This document shows, piece after piece, positions 38,564-47,716 of a DNA stretch of 64,000 nt (its first letter is position 1; each line of letters begins with the position of its first letter). The stretch is from Litorivita pollutaquae (lineage in GTDB: Bacteria > Pseudomonadota > Alphaproteobacteria > Rhodobacterales > Rhodobacteraceae). A program made the position numbers and the translations under genes. The stretch is taken from NCBI RefSeq assembly GCF_003205515.1, contig NZ_KZ826482.1, positions 434,001 to 498,000 on the forward strand, read 5' to 3'. A model generated the notes under the pieces. That model saw nothing but the letters and a program-made list of their open reading frames with translations, had not been told where the DNA came from and searched no databases.

Positions 38564-38661
38564 CTGCTGTCCCTTTCGGTGATCCATAATGCGGGATGCT
38601 CTGGTGCTCCAACGCTTGGCAGCATGTGCCCCCGCGCGTCCCGCTGTCTGTGCGTTCTATT

Positions 38662-39630
38662 TCAATCATGAGCCGCATTGCTCCAACCGCCATCGAGCAG
38701 CCCTGCTGCTGTCTGGCCAATCTCTTCTACGATCTGTGCTGCGGGGCGGATGTCGCGGATCAACCCCACCGCTTCGCCAACGATCGGCGTCGCCATGCGC
38801 GCATCGCCTGCGGCCATCGCATCGCGCCAAGCCGCACGGTCGGCGTCACTCATCGCCTCTGGCGCGCCGTGCAGTCCTTCGGTCCCGTCCGAGCGCATCA
38901 CGCGGATGTCGAACGGTTTTGGCCAATCGATCCCGCGCGCCACATCCGGCACCCGCGTGCGCAGGGTCGCATCGCCCGTCGCGCGGAGCGCGGCCGCATG
39001 CAAACCGCCGGGTACCAAAGCCTCGGCCGCCGCCCAAAACCGGGATCCGATCACCGCCCCGTCGGCGCCCAACATCATCGCCGCCGCAAGGCCGCGGCCA
39101 TCGGCAATGCCCCCCGCGGCCAGCAAAAGCGTCTCGGGCGACCGCGCCGCAATCATATCCGCAACCTCGGGCACCAAGGTCATCGTCGCACGCGAGGCAC
39201 CATGACCGCCGGCTTCGGTTCCTTGCGCGACAATCACTTGCGCCCCTGCATCCATCGCGGCCCGCGCGGCATCCATATCTTGCACCTGTGCGATCAACGG
39301 TATGTTTTGCGCATGAATACGCGGCGCGAAAGGCGCAAGATCGCCAAAGGACAAGAACACCGCGCGGGGCGCATGGGCGAGGATCCGGTCAAGCAAGGCG
39401 GCGTTCAACCGCCAGGTAATCATCCCGCAGCCCACCGGCGCATTGACCCGCGCGAATTCCGCGTCGATCCAATCCCCGTCACCATAACCGCCGCCAATGA
39501 GGCCGAGCCCCCCGGCGTCGCTCACGGCAGAGGCCAAAGCCCCGCCTGCGGCTCCGCCCATCGGCGCGCAGACAACGGGCCAGCGCAAGTCAAATGCCTT
39601 GGTCAACCGTGTTGTGATCCCCTCACCCAT
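38662..39630 (-). CDS. nitronate monooxygenase (2-nitropropane dioxygenase) family protein
   Basis: 322 residues, an FMN TIM-barrel. The N-terminal block WPVVCAPMGGAAGGALASAVSDAGGLGLIGGG, the strand VIVAQGTEAGGHG with the conserved His, and AAGGIADGRGLAAAMMLGADGAVIGSRF (phosphate-binding) are characteristic. It may oxidise nitronates or act as an enoyl reductase-like flavoprotein. It lies 2 nt from the mccB stop, so it is translated with the leucine genes, although it has no known step in that pathway. The ATG at 39630 is preferred over a GTG at 39636. Confidence 0.87.
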   Translation of the reverse strand: MGEGITTRLTKAFDLRWPVVCAPMGGAAGGALASAVSDAGGLGLIGGGYGDGDWIDAEFARVNAPVGCGMITWRLNAALLDRILAHAPRAVFLSFGDLAPFAPRIHAQNIPLIAQVQDMDAARAAMDAGAQVIVAQGTEAGGHGASRATMTLVPEVADMIAARSPETLLLAAGGIADGRGLAAAMMLGADGAVIGSRFWAAAEALVPGGLHAAALRATGDATLRTRVPDVARGIDWPKPFDIRVMRSDGTEGLHGAPEAMSDADRAAWRDAMAAGDARMATPIVGEAVGLIRDIRPAAQIVEEIGQTAAGLLDGGWSNAAHD

Positions 39631-39632
39631 GA

Positions 39633-41237
39633 TCACATGCGGAACACGCCGAAACGTGTCGCCTCGATCGGGGCGCAGAGCGTGGCCGAAAGGCTCAGGC
39701 TCAAAACCTCACGGGTTTTGCGCGGGTCAATCACCCCGTCATCCCAAAGACGCGCCGAGGCATACAAAGGATGCGATTGCTCTTCGAACATGGCGATGGT
39801 GGGGGCTTTGAAGGTTTCTTCTTCCTCGGCGCTCCATGTGCCGCCCGCGCGCTCGATCCCCTCGCGTTTGACCGTGGCCAGAACGCCGGCGGCTTGCGGG
39901 CCGCCCATCACCGAAATGCGGCTGTTGGGCCATGACCACATGAAGCGCGGTTGATAAGCCCGCCCGGCCATACCGTAGTTGCCCGCACCAAACGAGCCGC
40001 CCACCACCATGGTGATTTTCGGCACATTGGTCGTCGCCACGGCGGTCACCAATTTGGCCCCATGCCGCGCGATGCCTTCGTTCTCATATTTGCGGCCCAC
40101 CATGAAACCGGTGATATTTTGCAAGAATATCAACGGGATCTTGCGTTGCGAGCAAAGCTCTACGAAATGCGCGCCCTTTTGCGCGGCTTCCGAGAACAGC
40201 ACACCATTGTTGGCGATGATCCCGACGGGGCAGCCTTCCAAATGGGCAAAACCGGTCACCAAAGTTTCGCCGAACCGCGGTTTGAATTCATCAAAACGCG
40301 AACCGTCCACCACCCGCGCGATCACTTCGCGGATGTCATAAGGCGTGCGCAGGTCCGCAGGCACCACGCCGAGCAATTCTTCGGGATCATAGGCCGGCGC
40401 TTCGGGGGTCTGCCATTGCACCGTGGTGGGTTTGGCGCGGTTCAAATGCGACACAGCGCGGCGCGCTAGGGCCAAGGCATGGGTGTCATCCTCGGCCAGA
40501 TAATCCGCCACGCCCGACAGACGTGTGTGCACATCGCCGCCGCCCAGGTCTTCGGCTGTCACCACCTCGCCTGTTGCCGCTTTGACCAATGGCGGACCGG
40601 CAAGGAAGATCGTGCCTTGTTCTTTGACGATAATGGTCACATCCGACATCGCAGGCACATAAGCCCCGCCCGCCGTGCACGAGCCCATCACCACCGCAAT
40701 CTGCGGAATGCCCTTGGCGCTCATCCGCGCTTGATTATAGAAAATCCGCCCGAAATGGTCGCGATCGGGAAACACCTCGTCCTGGTTCGGCAGGTTCGCA
40801 CCGCCGCTGTCGACCAGATAGACACAAGGCAGGTGGTTTTCCTCGGCGATCTCTTGGGCGCGCAAGTGCTTTTTGACCGTCATCGGGTAATACGTGCCGC
40901 CCTTAACGGTGGCATCATTGCACACCACCATGACCTCTTGGCCCATCACACGGCCAATCCCCGCGATCACACCGGCACAAGGCGCCACGCCGTCATACAA
41001 CCCATGCGCCGCCGTTGCGCCAACTTCGAGAAACGGCGACCCTGGATCGAGCAGGTTTGCCACCCGTTCGCGCGGCAACATTTTGCCGCGGCTCACATGA
41101 CGCGCGCGGCTTTTCTCGCCGCCGCCCATCGCCGCAGCTTCTGCCGCCTGCGCCACGACTTCGAGGGCCTCAAGATGCCCCGCACGGTTGGTTTTGAACG
41201 CGTCCGAAGACGGCAAGGCTTGGGATTGCAGTTTCAT
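39633..41237 (-). CDS. mccB: methylcrotonoyl-CoA carboxylase, carboxyltransferase subunit
   Basis: 534 residues, crotonase-like carboxyltransferase with N- and C-halves. [28 protein letters not shown] is the family N-terminal signature; [25 protein letters not shown] and [25 protein letters not shown] are diagnostic of MccB as opposed to PccB. It transfers CO2 from biotin to 3-methylcrotonyl-CoA. Its start overlaps the acyl-CoA synthetase stop by ATGA. Confidence 0.95.
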   Translation of the reverse strand: MKLQSQALPSSDAFKTNRAGHLEALEVVAQAAEAAAMGGGEKSRARHVSRGKMLPRERVANLLDPGSPFLEVGATAAHGLYDGVAPCAGVIAGIGRVMGQEVMVVCNDATVKGGTYYPMTVKKHLRAQEIAEENHLPCVYLVDSGGANLPNQDEVFPDRDHFGRIFYNQARMSAKGIPQIAVVMGSCTAGGAYVPAMSDVTIIVKEQGTIFLAGPPLVKAATGEVVTAEDLGGGDVHTRLSGVADYLAEDDTHALALARRAVSHLNRAKPTTVQWQTPEAPAYDPEELLGVVPADLRTPYDIREVIARVVDGSRFDEFKPRFGETLVTGFAHLEGCPVGIIANNGVLFSEAAQKGAHFVELCSQRKIPLIFLQNITGFMVGRKYENEGIARHGAKLVTAVATTNVPKITMVVGGSFGAGNYGMAGRAYQPRFMWSWPNSRISVMGGPQAAGVLATVKREGIERAGGTWSAEEEETFKAPTIAMFEEQSHPLYASARLWDDGVIDPRKTREVLSLSLSATLCAPIEATRFGVFRM

Positions 41238-42826
41238 ATATCGGTCTCCGTTTCGGTCATTGCACGCGCCTTCAATTCCTTACGAATAACTTTGCCCGTG
41301 ACGGTCATAGGCAAAGCATCGAGGAAAGAGATTTCGCGGGGATAGGAATAATTGGCCAAATGGGTTTTAACATGGGATTGCAGCGCCTTGGCCAATGCTG
41401 CATCCGCTTTGACGCCTTTTTTCACCACCACATAGGCTTTGACGATCTCGCCGCGCAGGGCGTCAGGTTTGCCAACAACACCGGCGGTCGCCACGGACGG
41501 ATGGCGCAACAGGCAATCTTCGATCTCGGACGGCCCGATCCGGTAGCCCGCCGAGGAAATCACGTCATCCTCGCGCCCGACAAAACGCAGGTAGTCGCCC
41601 TGCCAAATGCCGCGATCGCCGGTCAGCATCCAGTCGCCTTTGTATTTCGCCGCCGTCTCGTCAGGGCGGTTCCAATAGCCGAGCATCATCGAGCCCGCAC
41701 CGCGTTTCACCGCGACATCGCCCTCATCGGTGGTCGGCGCGCCCTCTGCATCCAGAACCGCAATATCAAACCCTGGTGCAGGTTTGCCTATACATCCGGC
41801 TTCGGCCTCGAACAGCGCGCCACAGGACGCCGCGACCATATTGCATTCGGTTTGCCCGTAAAATTCATTGATCGAAACGCCCAGCGCCGCGCGGCCCCAA
41901 TCGAGGATCTCGGCCCCAAGGCTTTCACCGCCGGATGCGACCGTGCGCAGCCCGCTGATCGTGGTGCCGGACGCTTTGAGCATGCGCAGCGCAGTGGGCG
42001 GGAAAAACACATTCTTCACAGCGCCTTGTGCGATAATGGACTGGCAGGTCTGGGCGTCGAATTTCTCCATCCGCGCCGCGACGACCGGCACGCCAAGCGC
42101 CAAAGCAGGCATCGCCACATCGAACAATCCGCCGATCCACGCCCAATCCGCAGGGGTCCAAAGGCAATCGCCGGGTTGACCCAGAAATTCATGGCTCATC
42201 TCGACGCCGGGCAAATGCCCCGCGAGCATCCGGTGCCCATGCAGCGCCCCCTTGGGCGCGCCGGTGGTGCCAGAGGTATAGATCAAAACCGCCGGCGTTT
42301 CCGGCCCCGTTTCCACCGTCTCGAATTTCGCAGTCTCGAATTTCACAGTCTCGAACGGCTCGTCGGTCACGGCGACATCATCGGCCACCAATGGCGTGGC
42401 CAAATCGCCCATGATTGCCATGCCTTCGCGGTCGGTGATCACCAATCCGGCCGCGGCATCACCAATCCGCACCGCCAAAGCATCCCGTTGAAACAGCTTG
42501 AACAGCGGCACAGAGATCGCACCAATTTTCCAGATCGCAATATGCGCCGCCGCACACCATGCATCCTGACTGCGCAACACTCCGATGCGGTCCCCCGCCC
42601 CGGCGCCCCGCGCCAGCAAAAGCCGCGCCAATGTATCGGCCCTGTGGCGCAGCGCGCCATATGTGACCTCCCGCCGCGCGGCCGGTGTGATTTCCACAAT
42701 CGCCACGCGCTCCGGTTCGGCCGTGGCCCAATCATCGCAGGTCTGCGCGGCCATATTGAGCCGCGCAGGAAAGCGCCAATCCACCTGCGTGGTCAGCGCC
42801 TCATATGTTGCCACAGGCGTTAGCAT
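41234..42826 (-). CDS. AMP-forming acyl-CoA synthetase in the leucine cluster
   Basis: 530 residues. The ANL superfamily motifs are [17 protein letters not shown] (phosphate loop), [10 protein letters not shown] (A5), WMLTGDRG and the C-terminal [12 protein letters not shown] ending with the catalytic Lys in [11 protein letters not shown]. It activates a carboxylic acid as an acyl-AMP then acyl-CoA. Between ivd (24 nt upstream) and mccB, a branched short-chain acid such as isovalerate or an acetoacetate-type substrate is plausible but not proven by sequence. Confidence 0.9.
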   Translation of the reverse strand: MLTPVATYEALTTQVDWRFPARLNMAAQTCDDWATAEPERVAIVEITPAARREVTYGALRHRADTLARLLLARGAGAGDRIGVLRSQDAWCAAAHIAIWKIGAISVPLFKLFQRDALAVRIGDAAAGLVITDREGMAIMGDLATPLVADDVAVTDEPFETVKFETAKFETVETGPETPAVLIYTSGTTGAPKGALHGHRMLAGHLPGVEMSHEFLGQPGDCLWTPADWAWIGGLFDVAMPALALGVPVVAARMEKFDAQTCQSIIAQGAVKNVFFPPTALRMLKASGTTISGLRTVASGGESLGAEILDWGRAALGVSINEFYGQTECNMVAASCGALFEAEAGCIGKPAPGFDIAVLDAEGAPTTDEGDVAVKRGAGSMMLGYWNRPDETAAKYKGDWMLTGDRGIWQGDYLRFVGREDDVISSAGYRIGPSEIEDCLLRHPSVATAGVVGKPDALRGEIVKAYVVVKKGVKADAALAKALQSHVKTHLANYSYPREISFLDALPMTVTGKVIRKELKARAMTETETDI

Positions 42827-42850
42827 ATCACCCGCGCTCCCCGCCGTGCA

Positions 42851-44014
42851 TCAGGCCATTTTGCCCATCATTTCGCGGCCGATCAACATCCGGCGGATTT
42901 CCGAGGTGCCCGCGCCGATTTCCATCAACTTGGCATCACGGAAAAGCCGCGCGGTGGGCGCATCGGCCAAGAAGCCCGCGCCGCCCATGGCTTGCACGGC
43001 CTGATGCGCCTGCACCATGGCCTGCTCGGAGGCATACAAACAGCAGGCCGCCGCATCCTGACGCGTCACGTCGCCGCGATCACAGGCCCGCGCCACTTCG
43101 TAGATATAGGCCCGCGCCGAATTCATCGCCGCATACATATCGGCGATCTTGCCCTGCATCAGTTGGAAATTACCGATGGGTTGGCCGAATTGCTTGCGCT
43201 CGACCATATATGGCATGATCTCGTCTAGGCAGGCCGCCATGATCCCGGTGCCAATACCCGCCAGAACCACGCGTTCATAATCCAGACCGGACATCAAAAC
43301 GCGCACGCCTTTGCCCTCTTCGCCCAGCACATTTTCAAACGGCACTTCGACGCCATCGAAAATCAACTCGGCAGTGTTCGATCCGCGCATCCCCAGTTTG
43401 TCGAAATGCGGGCTGGTTGAGAAACCGGCCATGGATTTTTCGACGATAAAGGCGGTCATGCCCTTGGATCCGGCATCGGGGTCGGTTTTGGCATAGACCA
43501 CCAATGTGTCGGCATCCGGGCCGTTGGTGATCCAGTATTTATTGCCCGACAAACGATAGTGATCGTTGCGTTTTTCGGCGCGCAATTTCATCGACACCAC
43601 ATCGGATCCGGCGCCGGGTTCGGACATCGCCAGGGCCCCGACATTGGCCCCCGAAATCAATCCGGGCAGATATTTATGCCGCTGCGCGTCGGTGCCATTC
43701 AATTTGATTTGGTTGACGCAAAGGTTCGAGTGCGCGCCATAAGACAGCGACACCGAGGCCGAGGCCCGTGCAATTTCTTCCACCGCAATCACATGCGCAA
43801 GATAAGACATGCCAGCGCCGCCAAACTCTTCGGGCACGGTGATCCCCAAAAGGCCAAGATCGCCGAACTCCGTCCAAAGCTCGTTGGGGAATTCGTTACT
43901 CTCGTCGATTTGTGCCGCTAACGGCTTGATCCGCTCTTGTGCAAACCGGTGCACCATATCGCGCAGCGCGTTGACATCTTCACCCAGATCGAACGTCATT
44001 GTGTGGTTGAACAT
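42851..44014 (-). CDS. ivd: isovaleryl-CoA dehydrogenase
   Basis: 387 residues of the acyl-CoA dehydrogenase fold. Visible: [43 protein letters not shown], the FAD/substrate block [40 protein letters not shown], and [21 protein letters not shown] holding the Glu typical of IVD. It oxidises isovaleryl-CoA to 3-methylcrotonyl-CoA and passes electrons to ETF. It is the first gene of the leucine operon. A palindrome lies just upstream of its GGAGG ribosome binding site. Confidence 0.95.
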   Translation of the reverse strand: MFNHTMTFDLGEDVNALRDMVHRFAQERIKPLAAQIDESNEFPNELWTEFGDLGLLGITVPEEFGGAGMSYLAHVIAVEEIARASASVSLSYGAHSNLCVNQIKLNGTDAQRHKYLPGLISGANVGALAMSEPGAGSDVVSMKLRAEKRNDHYRLSGNKYWITNGPDADTLVVYAKTDPDAGSKGMTAFIVEKSMAGFSTSPHFDKLGMRGSNTAELIFDGVEVPFENVLGEEGKGVRVLMSGLDYERVVLAGIGTGIMAACLDEIMPYMVERKQFGQPIGNFQLMQGKIADMYAAMNSARAYIYEVARACDRGDVTRQDAAACCLYASEQAMVQAHQAVQAMGGAGFLADAPTARLFRDAKLMEIGAGTSEIRRMLIGREMMGKMA

Positions 44015-44030
44015 CGCTCAAGCCCCTCCG

Positions 44031-44052
44031 TTATTGAACGTTTGTTCATTAA
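44031..44052 (-). promoter_or_regulatory. candidate repressor operator before ivd
   Basis: A 22-nt palindrome with one mismatch: TTA-T-TGAAC, then GTTT, then GTTCA-T-TAA. It starts 17 nt before the ivd start codon, directly upstream of the ribosome binding site. A TTGAAC box and TAGTTT spaced by 17 nt lie just upstream on the minus strand, so the palindrome would cover the region around the transcription start. Size and symmetry suit a TetR- or MerR-type regulator of branched-chain catabolism; no such gene is in the window. Confidence 0.55.
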
Positions 44053-44226
44053 ACTACGCCATGTCTTTGCATCGTTCAAGAGATTCCTTACCGCCCACCA
44101 CATCGGGCCGTTGCCCAAGGGCGAAGGCGCGCCCGATACACCGATGCAGGGGGCGCTTATCGCAGGGCTTTATATGCGGCGCGCGCTTGATGTGCGACGG
44201 GCGCATGGGATTTTGCGCGCCTCAAA

Positions 44227-44274
44227 TCGCGTCCCGCTCAGGCGGATTGATCGCGTCCCGCTCAGGCGGATTGA
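44227..44274. repeat. perfect 24-bp tandem duplication at the aminotransferase stop
   Basis: Bases 44227-44250 and 44251-44274 are identical. The second copy contains the last codons and the stop of the DegT-type aminotransferase gene; the first copy repeats the stop in frame just downstream. A small inverted element CCGC-CTGA-GCGG is inside each unit. It looks like a recent slippage event. Confidence 0.9.
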
Positions 44275-45455
44275 TAGACCGCCGCAACCTCGGCCCGAAT
44301 GATCCGCGCCAGTAGCGCGCAATCATCAAGGCTGAACGTCAATGGCAAACGCATATCCAACAGCCCCGCCAAAATCCGGTCAGTTGCCGGCATGGCCGTG
44401 CTGGGGGCGTACCGCCAACTGTCATAGCGCGAGGTAAACCCCGCAGGCTCCGCGCCGCCGAACCATTTCAACTCCACGCCCCGCGCCGCGCAGCGTGTCA
44501 AAACCGATTGCACCTTTTCGGGTGGCCAATCCAAAAGCAAAAACTGGATCGACGATCCGACGTAGCCCTCGCCATCTGCACGTTCCACCACCGTCAATCC
44601 GGCAGTGTCGCGCAAGCCCGCCTCGACCACACGATAGCGCGCGTTCCACTCGGCGACCTGATCCGGCAGGCTGCGCAATTGCACCCGCAAGATCGCGGCG
44701 CGCAAATGATCCATCCGGCCCGACACATTCGGCGTGTCATATTTCACCGCCTCGAACACCTCTGGCGCGGGCGCGGCCAAATGACGATCATAAAGCATAT
44801 AAGACCCCGACAGCATCACCGCCCGCGCCATCACATCCGCATCATCGCAAATCAAAAACCCGCCCTCGCCGGAGTTGATATGTTTATAGGTCTGCGTCGA
44901 ATAGCACCCGATCACCCCATGGCGCCCCGACGGCACCCCGCGCCAATCGGCCCCCATCGTATGGGCGCAATCCTCGACCACCTGAATGCCATGCGCATCG
45001 CAAATCGCCATCAAACGGTCCATATCGCACAGATGCCCGCGCATATGGCTCAACATGAGAACATCGGCGCGATCCGCCTTGGCCTCCAGATCATCCAGAT
45101 CAATCACCAACCCTTCGGTGACCCCGACATAGACCGGCACCGCACCGACAGCCGCAATCGCCCCCGGCACCGGCGCCAAGGTGAAGGCATTGGTCAAAAC
45201 CGCATCCCCATGCCCCACGCCCAATGCTCGCAAGGCGCAGCCCAAAGCATAGCCGCCCGAGGCCACCGCCAAGGCGTATTTCGCGCCGGTAAAGGCCGCG
45301 AATTCCTGCTCCAGCAAGGCCACCTCGCCGGCCTCGCCTTCCGCGACGTTATAGCGGTGCAACCGGCCGCCCCGCATGACCGCGACGGCAGCGGCGATCG
45401 CGTCTTCGGGGATTGGCTCTTGTTGGGTGAAACTGCCGGTGAAGACCTCTTGCAT
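44262..45455 (-). CDS. DegT/DnrJ/EryC1/StrS-family PLP aminotransferase
   Basis: 397 residues, fold type I. The N-terminal block contains FAAFTGAKYALAVASGGYALGCALRALGVGHGD; the substrate loop VVEDCAHTMGADWRG has the PLP-binding Asp; YSTQTYKHINSGEGGFL carries the Schiff-base Lys. This family makes amino sugars or acts as cofactor-only relatives. It overlaps the HAD phosphatase gene by one base (TGATG). Product unknown; closeness to glmU/glmS suggests an amino-sugar link, which is inference. Confidence 0.87.
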   Translation of the reverse strand: MQEVFTGSFTQQEPIPEDAIAAAVAVMRGGRLHRYNVAEGEAGEVALLEQEFAAFTGAKYALAVASGGYALGCALRALGVGHGDAVLTNAFTLAPVPGAIAAVGAVPVYVGVTEGLVIDLDDLEAKADRADVLMLSHMRGHLCDMDRLMAICDAHGIQVVEDCAHTMGADWRGVPSGRHGVIGCYSTQTYKHINSGEGGFLICDDADVMARAVMLSGSYMLYDRHLAAPAPEVFEAVKYDTPNVSGRMDHLRAAILRVQLRSLPDQVAEWNARYRVVEAGLRDTAGLTVVERADGEGYVGSSIQFLLLDWPPEKVQSVLTRCAARGVELKWFGGAEPAGFTSRYDSWRYAPSTAMPATDRILAGLLDMRLPLTFSLDDCALLARIIRAEVAAVYQSA

Positions 45456-46237
45456 CACGTCGACCTTCCCCCCAATAGCCGCGCCGCGACCTCGGGCAAA
45501 TGGTCATAATGCTCCAACAGATGATCGGGAGCCATCTCTTCGACGCTCCGCCCGCCGGGACCGAAAGTGACCAAAACCGACGGCACCCCAAGCGCCCGCG
45601 CCGTGGTGTGATCGGTGATCGTATCGCCAACAAGCAAGGCCCGCGCCGTATCCCCACCCGCCCGTTCAATCGCGGCGCGCAACGGCGCGGGATCGGGTTT
45701 GCGAGTCGGCAATGTATCGGCGCCGATCACCGCATCGAACACACCGCTAATCGACAAGGCATCAAGCAATTGCACCGCCAGATATTCAGGTTTGTTGGTA
45801 CAAATGCCCACGGCATATCCATCCGCGCGCAGCGCCGCTGCGGCCTCCAGAAACCCCGGATAAATTACCGTATGGCGGGCGATATCCGCCTCATACGCCT
45901 TCAGCAAATTTGGATATTGCGCGGCGATTTGTGCGTCGATATCACCGGCAAACGCCATCCGCTCCAACCCGAGGCGGAGCATCCCCATGCCGCCTTTGCC
46001 CACGGCCACCGCCGCATCGGCAAAAGGATCGAGCATATCGCCCACCCCCATGCCGATGAAGCACGCATTGGCGGCATTGACCAAATCATGGCTAGTGTCT
46101 GCAATGGTTCCGTCGAGATCAAAAATCACCGCCCGCCTGCCCGCGCCTCTGCCTGCTGCCTCGCCCATCGCCTGTTCCGCCTTGCTCATTTGCCCATCAG
46201 CGTCTTTTTGCCTGTCTTTGTCACAGGCCGCAATCAT
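45455..46237 (-). CDS. HAD-family phosphatase, phosphoglycolate-phosphatase-like
   Basis: Up to 260 residues. HAD motif I VIFDLDGTIADT, motif II ICTNKPEYLA, motif III Lys in RKPDPAPL, motif IV LLVGDTITDHTTA, with a helical cap between I and II. The length and order fit Gph, but the pairing with a DegT aminotransferase leaves a sugar-phosphate substrate possible. The start is unsure: in-frame ATGs at 46237, 46189 and 46168; the last gives the usual short lead into motif I. Confidence 0.82.
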   Translation of the reverse strand: MIAACDKDRQKDADGQMSKAEQAMGEAAGRGAGRRAVIFDLDGTIADTSHDLVNAANACFIGMGVGDMLDPFADAAVAVGKGGMGMLRLGLERMAFAGDIDAQIAAQYPNLLKAYEADIARHTVIYPGFLEAAAALRADGYAVGICTNKPEYLAVQLLDALSISGVFDAVIGADTLPTRKPDPAPLRAAIERAGGDTARALLVGDTITDHTTARALGVPSVLVTFGPGGRSVEEMAPDHLLEHYDHLPEVAARLLGGRST

Positions 46238-46357
46238 TCTTGAAGCCCCCCACCCTTGCGCCGCGCCCGCATCTGTCTAAAACGGGTTCAAACAGCGGGA
46301 CGTCTCTCGCAATGACACGAAGGGGTACAGGCCCCGTTCGAAATAAAGGTATCGCCC

Positions 46358-47716
46358 ATGAGCACGGCTCTCGTCATCCTCGCCGCAGGCAAAGGCACGC
46401 GGATGAATTCCGACCTTCCCAAGGTGTTGCATCAAATCGCCCATGCGCCGCTTTTGGTCCATGCGATGCGCGCGGGCAGCGCCCTCGCCCCCGCCCGCAA
46501 CATCGTCATCGCAGGACATGGAGCCGATTTGGTCGACGCCGCCGCGCGCGCCTATGACGACACCGCCGAGGTGATTTTGCAAACCGAACAACTGGGCACC
46601 GGCCATGCGGTTTTACAGGCCAAAGAGGCGCTGTCGGATTTCAAGGGTGACGTCATTGTTCTTTATGGCGACACGCCGCTGATCCGGCCCGAAACATTAG
46701 AAGCCATGAGCGCCGCACGCGATACATACGACGTGGTTGTTCTGGGCTTTGAGGCGGCGGATCCGGGGCGCTATGGACGCTTGGTAGTGTCGGACGGCGG
46801 GGCGCTCGACCGGATTGTTGAATACAAGGACGCAACCGATGAAGAACGCGGCATAAACCTTTGCAATAGCGGCGTGATCTGCGCCTCCTCCGACGTTCTT
46901 TTCTCCCTGCTGAGCGCGGTTGGAAACGACAATGCGGCGGGGGAATATTACCTCACCGATATCATCGGTTTGGCGCGCGCGCGCGGGTTAACCGCCACCG
47001 CCGTCACTTGCGACGAAGCCGAAACATTGGGCGTCAACTCGCGCGTGGAACTGGCCGCTGCCGAGGCCGCGTTTCAAACCCGCGCCCGCCAAACCGCATT
47101 GGAGGACGGCATCACCCTGCCCGCGCCCGAAACCGTGCATTTCGCTTATGACACCATTGTGGGCCGCGACTGTATCATCGAGCAAAACGTCGTTTTTGGC
47201 CCCGAGGTCACCATCGAGAGCGGCGCGCATATCCGCGCCTTTTGCCACCTCGAAGGATGCCACGTCAGCCAACGCGCCATTGTCGGCCCCTATGCCCGCC
47301 TGCGCCCCGGTGCGGAATTGGCCGAGGACGTGCGCGTCGGCAATTTCTGCGAAGTCAAAAACGCCCAAATCGAAGCCGGTGCCAAGGTCAATCACCTGAG
47401 CTATATCGGCGACGCCACGATTGGCCCGCGCAGCAATATCGGCGCAGGCACCATCACCTGCAACTATGACGGCGTGTTCAAACACCATACCGAGGTTGGC
47501 CGCGATGCCTTTATCGGATCGAACACCATGCTGGTCGCGCCGGTCAAAATCGGCAATGAGGCGATGACCGGATCGGGATCGGTCATCACATCCGACGTGC
47601 CCGACGGCGCACTCGCCCTTGGCCGCGCCAAACAGGCGAACAAAGCCGGCCTCGCGGTGAAATTGTTCGAAATGCTGACATCCAAAAAGCGCAAGCAAAA
47701 CGAGGAAGCCGAATAA
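46358..47716 (+). CDS. glmU: bifunctional N-acetylglucosamine-1-phosphate uridyltransferase/glucosamine-1-phosphate acetyltransferase
   Basis: 452 residues. The N-domain pyrophosphorylase starts with ILAAGKGTRMNSDLPKVLH (about 8-26). The C-domain is a left-handed beta helix (about 250-430) with the hexapeptide pattern and SYIGDATIGPRSNIGAGTITCNYDG, containing active-site residues for acetyl transfer. It makes UDP-GlcNAc for peptidoglycan and lipid A. It is translationally coupled to glmS by a TAATG overlap. It diverges from the HAD gene, sharing a 120-nt promoter region. Confidence 0.97.
   Translation: MSTALVILAAGKGTRMNSDLPKVLHQIAHAPLLVHAMRAGSALAPARNIVIAGHGADLVDAAARAYDDTAEVILQTEQLGTGHAVLQAKEALSDFKGDVIVLYGDTPLIRPETLEAMSAARDTYDVVVLGFEAADPGRYGRLVVSDGGALDRIVEYKDATDEERGINLCNSGVICASSDVLFSLLSAVGNDNAAGEYYLTDIIGLARARGLTATAVTCDEAETLGVNSRVELAAAEAAFQTRARQTALEDGITLPAPETVHFAYDTIVGRDCIIEQNVVFGPEVTIESGAHIRAFCHLEGCHVSQRAIVGPYARLRPGAELAEDVRVGNFCEVKNAQIEAGAKVNHLSYIGDATIGPRSNIGAGTITCNYDGVFKHHTEVGRDAFIGSNTMLVAPVKIGNEAMTGSGSVITSDVPDGALALGRAKQANKAGLAVKLFEMLTSKKRKQNEEAE

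Noticed and set aside
46238-46357. A riboswitch or ribozyme controlling glmU/glmS
   Set aside because: The 120-nt divergent region has no stable nested stems, and the glmS ribozyme is a Gram-positive feature; glmS starts directly on the glmU stop.
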